Assembly (NCBI GenBank): GCA_937967425.1
Contig: CALBST010000005.1
Location: 1-5,082, forward strand
Length of the DNA stretch: 5,082 bases
Origin: an uncultured Caulobacteraceae bacterium
GTDB taxonomy: Bacteria; Pseudomonadota; Alphaproteobacteria; Caulobacterales; TH1-2
Reading direction: 5' to 3'
A model generated the notes under the pieces. That model saw only the letters and a program-made list of their open reading frames with translations. It searched no databases and was not told where the DNA came from. The first letter of the stretch is position 1. Every line of letters begins with the position of its first letter. A program made the position numbers and the translations under genes. Of the stretch, positions 1-4,524 are shown one piece after another.

Positions 1-533
1 TCGATCTCGAGCCGGAACACGCGCTCGTCGGCGACGTGCGACACCGGCGCGGGGGTGGTGAGCCGCAGCCGGCCGGGCACCAAATAGCGGATGTGGTTCG
101 AGCCGGAGGTGCGATCGGCGCGGCGCGCGCCCCAGTCGGTGGCCGGGTCGAGCCGCATGCGGATGCGCGGCACGCCCCGGATCGGCCGCACGATGCGCAC
201 GAAGGCCATCGGCCGGTAGGTGCGGTTGCGGCGGCGATAGCGCGGGCAGAAGTCGACGATCTCGAGCGCGTTGCCGTGCGCGTCGGTGAGCGTGGTGACC
301 AGGATCGGCGTATTGCGCTCGTAGCGCTGTTCGGCGCTGACCTGGTCGATCAGGTCGATGGCCCACACGCCGATCTGCGGCTCGGCCGGGTCGCGTCCCG
401 ACAGCAGCGCGCAGAACATCGGGTCGCCGTCGACGCGCGGCACGCAGGCCCAGACGTAGCGCCCGTTGCGGTCGATCAGCGCGCTGGCCGCGCAATTGCC
501 GATCGGCGCCAGATCGAGATCGCCGTAGCTCAT
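1..533 (-). CDS. Glycoside hydrolase family 15 protein (glucoamylase/trehalase-like), 5' part only
   Basis: The visible part is the first 177 residues, read leftwards and cut by the window edge. It opens with MSYGDLDLAPIGNCAASALI followed by DRNGRYVWACVPRVDGDPMF. This is the typical N-terminal motif of bacterial GH15 proteins (LxLxxIGNCxxxALID...G.IVW.C.PR.DGDP.F), belonging to the beta-sandwich domain that precedes the catalytic (alpha/alpha)6 barrel. The barrel and its two catalytic glutamates lie outside the window, so substrate and activity cannot be judged. Family members hydrolyse alpha-glucosidic bonds, and some are trehalases. The ATG overlaps the otsB stop in ATGA (530-533), so translation is probably coupled. 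A GH15 gene beside otsB, with otsA nearby, is a recurring arrangement in Proteobacteria. I infer a role in trehalose or alpha-glucan turnover. No internal stop or frameshift is seen in the visible part. Confidence 0.85.
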   Translation of the reverse strand, partial: MSYGDLDLAPIGNCAASALIDRNGRYVWACVPRVDGDPMFCALLSGRDPAEPQIGVWAIDLIDQVSAEQRYERNTPILVTTLTDAHGNALEIVDFCPRYRRRNRTYRPMAFVRIVRPIRGVPRIRMRLDPATDWGARRADRTSGSNHIRYLVPGRLRLTTPAPVSHVADERVFRLEI

Positions 534-1309
534 CTCGGCAACGACCGTTCGAGCCAAGCGCCGACCGCGGCGGGATCGGCCAGCGCAAAGCTGGCGGCGC
601 TCTCGCGCGGGGCCCCCACCAGCACGCCCCAGCCGCCCAGCCTGTTGCAGGCGGCGAAGGCGTCCTCGTCGGTGCGGTCGTCGCCGACGGCGACCGGCGC
701 GCGCCCGGCGAACGGCGGCTGCGCCATGAACCCGGCGAGCGCGTCGCCCTTGGTGCGCGCGCCGGCGACCAACTCGACCACCATCTTGCCCTCGAGCAGG
801 CGCAGCCCGCGCGCGGCGGCGATCTCGGCGGCGATGCGCTTGATCGGCGCTTCCGCTTCGGGGGTCTGGCGATAGTGCAGCGCCAGGCTGGCGCCCTTGT
901 CCTCGACCAGCGCGCGCACCCCATCCTGGGCCAGCAGCCGGCGCACATCCTCCCGCGCCGCGTCGAGCTCGCCCGATTGCGCCTTGGCGCGCGTGACCTG
1001 CCCCCCGTGCAGCACCTCGCTGCCATGCACGCCGGCGATGTGCCCGAGCGCGCCGTGCAGAATGCGGTCCGCATCGTCGACGGTGCGCCCGGTGATGAGC
1101 GCCACCGCTCCCGACATCGCTGCGGAGATCTGCTGCAGCAGCTCGCGCAGCGCGGCGCTGGCGCGCACATCCTGCGGATGCTGCTCGATCTCCAACAGCG
1201 AACCATCGAGGTCGAGGAACAGCGCGTGGCGGCGCGGATCGAGCGCCGGCGGCGGCGCCAGCGGCGTTGAGTCGTCGTGCTTGTTTCGCATGGCGCGCAT
1301 ATCCATCAT
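530..1309 (-). CDS. otsB: Trehalose-6-phosphate phosphatase (OtsB)
   Basis: A 259-residue cytoplasmic HAD-superfamily phosphatase that converts trehalose 6-phosphate to trehalose and phosphate, the second step of the OtsA-OtsB pathway. Numbering is from the ATG at 1309. Motif I is FLDLDGSLLEI, with nucleophile Asp33 and acid/base Asp35 (Ser replaces the usual Thr after DxDG). Motif II is LITGR (71-75). AGVHGSE (92-98) and EDKGASLALHYR (136-147) are OtsB cap-region signatures. Lys175 or Lys187 supplies motif III, and GDDRTDEDAF (209-218) is the Mg-binding motif IV. Length is normal for the family. The start is uncertain: in-frame ATGs lie at 1309, 1306, 1300 and 1291, none with a good ribosome binding site. 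The clearest GGAGG (minus strand, 1340-1336) is 26 bases from the first ATG. The open frame continues far upstream, but that part is low-complexity antisense to other genes. The 3' end overlaps the GH15 gene by ATGA. Confidence 0.93.
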   Translation of the reverse strand: MMDMRAMRNKHDDSTPLAPPPALDPRRHALFLDLDGSLLEIEQHPQDVRASAALRELLQQISAAMSGAVALITGRTVDDADRILHGALGHIAGVHGSEVLHGGQVTRAKAQSGELDAAREDVRRLLAQDGVRALVEDKGASLALHYRQTPEAEAPIKRIAAEIAAARGLRLLEGKMVVELVAGARTKGDALAGFMAQPPFAGRAPVAVGDDRTDEDAFAACNRLGGWGVLVGAPRESAASFALADPAAVGAWLERSLPR

Positions 1310-1347
1310 GCAACTCGTCGGGGTCGCGCGCTGATCCTCCCGCGCAT
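1306..1347 (-). CDS. Possible 13-codon leader peptide overlapping the otsB start
   Basis: In the presumed otsB leader, an ATG at 1347-1345 opens a 13-codon frame (MRGRISARPRRVA). Its TGA (1308-1306) overlaps the first otsB ATG (1309-1307) as ATGA. It contains the GGAGG at 1340-1336 that is too far from otsB to serve directly. Translation of this frame could couple ribosomes onto otsB, which otherwise lacks a good ribosome binding site. The frame itself has no strong Shine-Dalgarno sequence, it is arginine-rich, and short frames like this are common by chance at this GC content. It is speculative. Confidence 0.15.
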   Translation of the reverse strand: MRGRISARPRRVA

Positions 1348-1365
1348 GCCCAGCAGCGTGCGGTG

Positions 1366-1391
1366 AACGCAGGGCCATATAATCCGGTTCC
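1366..1391 (-). promoter_or_regulatory. EcfG-type general stress response promoter for the otsB operon
   Basis: On the minus strand GGAAC (1391-1387) is followed after exactly 17 bases by CGTT (1369-1366). This is an exact match to the GGAAC-N16/17-CGTT consensus of alphaproteobacterial EcfG/SigT/RpoE2 sigma factors. Transcription would begin near 1360, about 50 bases before otsB. Trehalose synthesis genes are known targets of this stress regulon in several alphaproteobacteria, so position, orientation and target agree. Assuming equal base frequencies, an exact match with either spacer has roughly an 8 percent chance of appearing anywhere on either strand of a window this size; the chance of one just upstream of otsB is far lower. 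A weaker sigma-70-like pair overlaps it (TTGCAC 1405-1400, TTATAT 1382-1377). Confidence 0.72.
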
Positions 1392-1421
1392 CGCGCGTCG
1401 TGCAAAGAAAGTTGCGCCCAA

Positions 1422-1450
1422 TTGTGCCAAGCGCCGCGGCCAGACACAAT
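1422..1450 (+). promoter_or_regulatory. Weak sigma-70-like promoter candidate for the rcnB-like gene
   Basis: TTGTGC (1422-1427) and CACAAT (1445-1450) are separated by 17 bases. They match the -35 and -10 consensus at four of six positions each, including the important TTG and the final AAT. The same bases form an inverted repeat, ATTGTG (1421-1426) with CACAAT (1445-1450), so they might be a regulator site instead. The leader to the ATG would be about 108 bases. The evidence is thin, and no better candidate was seen upstream of 1565. Confidence 0.25.
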
Positions 1451-1564
1451 CCGGCGCCGCTCGGCGGACGCGGCGACAAAGATGCTCACAGCGCATTCAG
1501 CGCGCACGCGCGACGCTCTGGCGCAGCGAGATGCGAGGAGCTCGTGTGAACGAGGAGCATTCTG

Positions 1565-1984
1565 ATGAAACGCATTGGCGCAGCGGCCCTGGCCGCTCTC
1601 GTCATGGCCGGCCCGCTGAGCGTGGGCGCGGCCCACGCGCAGACGCGTTACGATCTGGCTGAAGCGCGCCGCGATGTGCGCGATGAGCGCCCCGATTGGC
1701 GGCGCGACCGTGACAACGGCTTCTATCTGGGCGGACGCTTCTATTATGGCGAACCCAGCTGGGCGCAGATGCAGCGGCGCGACTATCGGCCCGCCTGGCG
1801 GGAATGGCGCCGCGGCGACCGGCTGCCGTACTACGCGCGCGCGCACTACCGCGAAGTCGACTGGCGCCGCGAACGCCTGCGCCGTCCGCCGCAGGGCTAC
1901 CACTACGTGCGCGACGACCGCGGCGAAATCCTGCTCGTCGGCATCGCCACCGGCGTGATCCTGTCGATCCTGCTCAGCAACTGA
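1565..1984 (+). CDS. RcnB-like small periplasmic protein
   Basis: A 139-residue protein. Residues 1-25 form a signal peptide: basic MKR, a hydrophobic core (about 4-20), and an AHA|Q cleavage site after Ala25, so the mature protein should be periplasmic. The mature part is rich in Arg, Tyr and Trp. From about residue 78 it follows the RcnB family (PF11776) pattern: WRRGDRLP (81-88), the AHYREVDW block ending at 100, RPPQGYHYVR (107-116), then a short charged turn and the hydrophobic end EILLVGIATGVILSILL (121-137). In E. coli RcnB is a periplasmic factor in nickel/cobalt homeostasis beside the RcnA exporter. Alphaproteobacteria carry many paralogues without that link, and no metal transporter or metal-binding His/Cys cluster is seen here, so the function is open. 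GAGGAG at 1552-1557 lies seven bases before the ATG and supports this start. A hairpin follows the stop. Confidence 0.85.
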   Translation: MKRIGAAALAALVMAGPLSVGAAHAQTRYDLAEARRDVRDERPDWRRDRDNGFYLGGRFYYGEPSWAQMQRRDYRPAWREWRRGDRLPYYARAHYREVDWRRERLRRPPQGYHYVRDDRGEILLVGIATGVILSILLSN

Positions 1985-2005
1985 GGTTGCTGCAGTCTTG
2001 GAGCG

Positions 2006-2044
2006 AACGCCGCCCCGGGCCCTCGGTTCGGGGCGGTGTGCGTT
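2006..2044. terminator. Hairpin between convergent genes, possible bidirectional terminator
   Basis: CCGCCCCG (2010-2017) pairs perfectly with CGGGGCGG (2029-2036) around an 11-base loop. Outside it, AACG (2006-2009) pairs with CGTT (2041-2044) across a four-base bulge. It sits in the 59 bases between the stops of the rcnB-like gene (plus) and the DUF2842 gene (minus), where a shared terminator is expected. Neither side has a clear run of T, so it may be a weak or factor-assisted terminator, or mainly protect 3' ends. Confidence 0.45.
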
Positions 2045-2247
2045 CAGGCGCCGCGGTTCATCCAGGCGAACAGCGGCTTGAGCGGCAGGATCCAGATCAC
2101 GCCGGCGAAGGCGTAGTAGAACAGTTCGCCCCAGGCCGGCAGGCGCGGCAGCAGCCAAGCGCCGAGTGTCGCGGCGGCAGCCGCATAGAGCGTCATGTAG
2201 GCAAGGAGGCCGGCGCAACCCACGGCCTTGCGCGTGCGCATGTTCAT
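2044..2247 (-). CDS. DUF2842 family small inner-membrane protein
   Basis: A 67-residue protein with two predicted membrane helices, about residues 9-31 and 41-59, joined by a short loop (LPRLPAWGE). It starts MNMRTRKAVG and has FYYAFAGVIWILPLKPLFAWM near the C-terminus (43-63). The basic MRTRK start, the (Y)YxxAGxxWxLPxxPLxxWM end and the length match the DUF2842 family of alphaproteobacteria, whose function is unknown. The ATG at 2247 is preferred over one 14 codons upstream because GAGGG (minus, 2259-2255) lies seven bases before it. It is divergent from ctaA with an 82-base gap and convergent with the rcnB-like gene. Adjacency to heme A synthase might hint at a role in membrane or respiratory assembly, but that is only association. 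Confidence 0.85.
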   Translation of the reverse strand: MNMRTRKAVGCAGLLAYMTLYAAAAATLGAWLLPRLPAWGELFYYAFAGVIWILPLKPLFAWMNRGA

Positions 2248-2283
2248 GGGCGTGCCCTCGTACGCGGCGGCGCGCCGCGTTTC

Positions 2284-2289
2284 CGTCAA
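2284..2289 (-). promoter_or_regulatory. Isolated TTGACG -35-like hexamer upstream of the DUF2842 gene
   Basis: In the 82-base spacer between the DUF2842 gene and ctaA, the minus strand reads TTGACGG from 2289, a strong alphaproteobacterial -35 element. No convincing -10 lies at the right distance: the sequence there is CGCGTA at 2266-2261. If real, the transcript would start almost at the ribosome binding site. I see no good promoter for ctaA in the same spacer. Confidence 0.2.
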
Positions 2290-2329
2290 GCTTGCCCGGT
2301 TCTATGGGAGCCCGGGAGAGGACGGCAAC

Positions 2330-3355
2330 ATGGGTTCGGAGGACATTTGGCCGCCGCGCGAGCGCTGGGTGGGCGTCTGGCTCATCGTCGTCTGTGCGCT
2401 CGTGTTCGCCATGATCATGGTCGGCGGCGCCACGCGCCTGACTGACAGCGGTCTCTCCATTACCGAGTGGGACTTCATGAAGCACGTCATCCCGCCGACG
2501 AGCGAGGAGGCGTGGGTTCAGGAGTTCGCACTGTACCAGCGCACCATGGAGTATCAGGCGCAGAACAACGGAATGAGCCTCGACGAATTCCGCCAGATCT
2601 ACTGGTGGGAGTGGGGCCATCGCTTCTTGGGCCAGGCTTTGGGCGCGGTGTTTCTGCTGCCGGCGCTGTTTTTCCTCGCCACCGGCCGATTGCGCGGGCG
2701 GTTTCGTGTGACCCTGTTGCTGTTCGCCATGGGTGGGCTGCAGGGCGCGATCGGCTGGTGGATGGTGACGAGCGGGCTGTTTGAGCGCCTCGACGTGAGT
2801 CCGGTGCGGTTGGCCGTGCATCTCACGATGGCGTTTTTCATCTTGGCGCTGGCGCTGTGGGTCGCGCTGGGTGCGTTCGCTTGGCCCAGGGGGACATCAA
2901 GATTGGGCGCGCCGCGTTGGGCGCCGTTTGCGCTGATGGGGCTCGTCTTCGTGCAGGTGATCTTTGGCGCGCTCTTGGCTGGCAGTGATGGCGGCGCCGC
3001 TTACGCGGACTGGCCGCGCATTGGCGGGGAGTGGATTCCGGCGAGTGCTTTTGGCCTGGAGCCGCTGTGGGCGAACTTCACCGAGGATCACGCCACCCAA
3101 CACCTGCTGCATCGCTCGACCGGTTATCTGGTTGCGGCCTGCGCGCTCGTGCTGGCGCTGGTCGGCCTGATCCGCGGGCAGGGCGCGGCGCGCTGGGCAG
3201 CGGGGGCGGTGGGCGCCGCGGCGCTCCTGCAGGCGGCGCTTGGCGTCGGCGCGGTGGTGAGCGCGAGCGCGCTGTGGCCGAGCCTGATCCACCAAGCCGG
3301 GGCGGCGGTCCTTTGGACGACGGCGCTGGTCTGCGCCCGTGCTGGATGGCGGTAA
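2330..3355 (+). CDS. ctaA: Heme A synthase (CtaA/Cox15 family)
   Basis: A 341-residue integral membrane enzyme that oxidises the C8 methyl of heme O to the formyl of heme A, the cofactor of aa3-type cytochrome oxidases. Two four-helix halves are visible. The first carries GGATRLTDSGLSITEW (32-47), IYWWEWGHRFLG (90-101), GLQGAIGWWMVTSGL (136-150) and VSPVRLAVHL (156-165). The second carries WANFTEDHATQHLLHR (247-262) and SLIHQAG (318-324). His97, His164, His261 and His321 match the four conserved heme-ligand histidines. The length and the WWEWGHR motif fit the type common in alphaproteobacteria and mitochondria. The ATG at 2330 is chosen because AGAGGA (2317-2322) lies seven bases upstream. 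An earlier in-frame ATG at 2228 would add 34 residues without family character and overlap the DUF2842 gene. No clear terminator follows. The rplM promoter lies downstream. Confidence 0.95.
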   Translation: MGSEDIWPPRERWVGVWLIVVCALVFAMIMVGGATRLTDSGLSITEWDFMKHVIPPTSEEAWVQEFALYQRTMEYQAQNNGMSLDEFRQIYWWEWGHRFLGQALGAVFLLPALFFLATGRLRGRFRVTLLLFAMGGLQGAIGWWMVTSGLFERLDVSPVRLAVHLTMAFFILALALWVALGAFAWPRGTSRLGAPRWAPFALMGLVFVQVIFGALLAGSDGGAAYADWPRIGGEWIPASAFGLEPLWANFTEDHATQHLLHRSTGYLVAACALVLALVGLIRGQGAARWAAGAVGAAALLQAALGVGAVVSASALWPSLIHQAGAAVLWTTALVCARAGWR

Positions 3356-3419
3356 CGGCCGGTGGGCGCCCAATACCGTAATAATAAGTGACGGAAATAA
3401 AATAGAAAAATGCGATCTC
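3356..3419. promoter_or_regulatory. AT-rich island, likely UP element, upstream of rplM
   Basis: After the ctaA stop the sequence changes from GC-rich to AT-rich: 35 of the 49 bases from 3372 to 3420 are A or T, unlike the rest of the window. The A-rich part (3395-3415, including AAATAAAATAG and AAAAA) falls about 40-60 bases before the predicted start of transcription. This is where an UP element binds the alpha C-terminal domain of RNA polymerase, as is common at ribosomal promoters. The palindrome GGGCGCCC (3364-3371) just upstream has no loop and no T-run, so I do not call it a terminator. Confidence 0.5.
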
Positions 3420-3448
3420 TTGACGACGATTCTGCACTGCAATAAACG
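3420..3448 (+). promoter_or_regulatory. Sigma-70-type promoter of rplM-rpsI
   Basis: TTGACG (3420-3425) is followed after 17 bases by TAAACG (3443-3448). The -35 is near-perfect, and the -10 is a degenerate form usual in alphaproteobacteria. Transcription would start near 3455, giving a leader of about 23 bases. The segment after the -10 (3449-3454) is CGCGCC, a GC-rich discriminator of the kind found at stringently controlled ribosomal promoters. Confidence 0.65.
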
Positions 3449-3477
3449 CGCGCCTTCGTTTCGTCAGGACTTACCTC

Positions 3478-3954
3478 ATGCGCACCCAATCGACGCGCTC
3501 GGCCAAGGCCTCGGAGATCACCAACGGCTGGATCGTTGTTGACGCCGAAGGCGCGGTGGTCGGCCGTCTCGCTTCGTTCATCGCGTTGCGCCTTCGCGGC
3601 AAGCATCGCGCCGATTTCACGCCGCACGTCGACACCGGCGATCATGTCGTCGTCATCAACGCCGAGAAGGTGGCGCTGACCGGCAAGAAGCTGACCGACA
3701 AGGTCTACTATCGCCACACCGGCCATCCGGGCGGCATCAAAGAGCGCGTCGCGGGCAAGGTGCTTGCCGGCACGCATCCCGAGCGCGTGCTGGAGAAGGC
3801 GGTCGAACGCATGATGCCGAAGGAAAGCCCGCTGGCGCGCAAGCAGCTGGCGAAGCTGCGGGTGTATGCGGGCGCCGAGCACCCGCACGCGGCGCAGAAC
3901 CCGGTGACGATCGACTTCAAATCCAAGAACCGCAAGAACTCGAGGATCGGCTAA
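3478..3954 (+). CDS. rplM: 50S ribosomal protein L13
   Basis: A 158-residue protein that binds 23S rRNA early in large-subunit assembly. Recognised by [17 protein letters not shown] (17-33), [18 protein letters not shown] (38-55), [15 protein letters not shown] (57-71), [16 protein letters not shown] (75-90) and the L13 signature region [19 protein letters not shown] (124-142). It is somewhat longer than the roughly 142 residues of the E. coli protein, through short N- and C-terminal extensions usual in alphaproteobacteria. AGGA at 3466-3469 lies eight bases before the ATG. It forms an operon with rpsI, whose start follows three bases after the stop. In E. coli L13 represses its own operon through the mRNA leader; the leader here is too short to judge this. 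Confidence 0.97.
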   Translation: MRTQSTRSAKASEITNGWIVVDAEGAVVGRLASFIALRLRGKHRADFTPHVDTGDHVVVINAEKVALTGKKLTDKVYYRHTGHPGGIKERVAGKVLAGTHPERVLEKAVERMMPKESPLARKQLAKLRVYAGAEHPHAAQNPVTIDFKSKNRKNSRIG

Positions 3955-3957
3955 GCC

Positions 3958-4455
3958 ATGAGCGACACTGCACAAGGTCTCGAGTCTCTCGGCCAGATCG
4001 CCGGCGTGCCCGGCCAGGCCGCGCGCGCGCAGGAACCGGCGCCGTTGCGCGAAAAGAAGGTCGACCAGTTCGGCCGCGCCTACGCCACCGGCAAGCGCAA
4101 GAACGCTGTCGCCCGCGTTTGGGTGAAGCCCGGCAAGGGCAAGATCACCATCAACGGCAAGGACAGCGACGCGTACTTCGCCCGCCCGGTGCTGCGCATG
4201 ATGATCGCGCAGCCGTTCAAGGTGACTAATCGCGAAGGCGAGTTCGACGTGTTCGTCACGGTGACGGGCTCGGGGCTCTCCGGCCAGGCCGGCGCCGTGC
4301 GGCATGGCATTTCCAAGGCGCTGGCCGACTATGAGCCGCCGCTGCGTCCGGCGTTGAAGCACGCCGGCTTCCTGACCCGCGACAGCCGCGTGGTCGAGCG
4401 CAAGAAGTACGGCCGCAAGAAGGCCCGCCGGAGCTTCCAGTTCTCGAAGCGCTAA
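3958..4455 (+). CDS. rpsI: 30S ribosomal protein S9
   Basis: A 165-residue small-subunit protein whose C-terminal tail reaches the P-site tRNA. The conserved part begins near residue 39: [20 protein letters not shown] (39-58), GKITINGKD (61-69), [13 protein letters not shown] (75-87), [20 protein letters not shown] (103-122), [39 protein letters not shown] to the end. The tail ends in the invariant SKR. It is about 35 residues longer than E. coli S9 because of an Ala/Gln/Glu-rich N-terminal extension, which many alphaproteobacterial S9 proteins have. GAGGA at 3942-3946, inside the rplM end, lies 11 bases before the ATG. The operon ends at the strong terminator downstream. Confidence 0.97.
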   Translation: MSDTAQGLESLGQIAGVPGQAARAQEPAPLREKKVDQFGRAYATGKRKNAVARVWVKPGKGKITINGKDSDAYFARPVLRMMIAQPFKVTNREGEFDVFVTVTGSGLSGQAGAVRHGISKALADYEPPLRPALKHAGFLTRDSRVVERKKYGRKKARRSFQFSKR

Positions 4456-4477
4456 GAGCTTCATTCTGGTACACGGG

Positions 4478-4514
4478 ACGGGCGCTTCTCTCGCGGGAAG
4501 CGCCCGTTTTGTTT
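4478..4514 (+). terminator. Intrinsic terminator of the rplM-rpsI operon
   Basis: A perfect 11-base-pair stem, ACGGGCGCTTC (4478-4488) with GAAGCGCCCGT (4497-4507), encloses an eight-base loop. It is followed by TTTTGTTT (4507-4514). It lies 22 bases after the rpsI stop. Its T-run ends one base before the GGAG ribosome binding site of argC (4515-4518), so the next gene begins only 10 bases after the terminator. Confidence 0.92.
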
Positions 4515-4524
4515 GGAGTCCGCG

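Larger units (their letters stand above)
1310..1564. other. Divergent intergenic region between otsB and the rcnB-like gene
   Basis: This 255-base region separates two divergent genes. Its otsB-proximal half holds the EcfG-type element at 1366-1391. Its other half holds a weak sigma-70-like pair for the plus strand at 1422-1450 and a ribosome binding site just before 1565. Open frames cross it on both strands, but they have no recognisable protein character and overlap real genes, so I do not call any of them. Confidence 0.6.

Noticed and set aside
36..875. A 279-codon plus-strand frame opposite the GH15 and otsB genes
   Set aside because: Low-complexity Arg/Ala/Pro translation, antisense to two recognised genes, and no ribosome binding site of note.
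1378..1383. A perfect TATAAT on the plus strand
   Set aside because: No -35 hexamer lies at a suitable distance. The site falls within the spacer of the EcfG-type element on the other strand and is about 180 bases before the next plus-strand gene.
1267..1662. A plus-strand frame spanning the divergent intergenic region and the start of the rcnB-like gene
   Set aside because: It overlaps the signal-peptide coding region in another frame and otsB on the other strand, and its translation resembles no protein family.
2228..2329. An upstream ATG that would lengthen CtaA by 34 residues
   Set aside because: The added residues have no family character and would overlap the DUF2842 gene. The ATG at 2330 has AGAGGA at ideal spacing.
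1310..2821. A very long upstream extension of the otsB frame on the minus strand (763 codons in all)
   Set aside because: The extension runs antisense to the rcnB-like gene and ctaA, has no domain character, and is explained by GC-rich third positions. The OtsB domain begins only after about 1291-1309.
3364..3371. GGGCGCCC palindrome after ctaA as a terminator
   Set aside because: It has no loop and no T-run, and short GC palindromes are frequent in this sequence.
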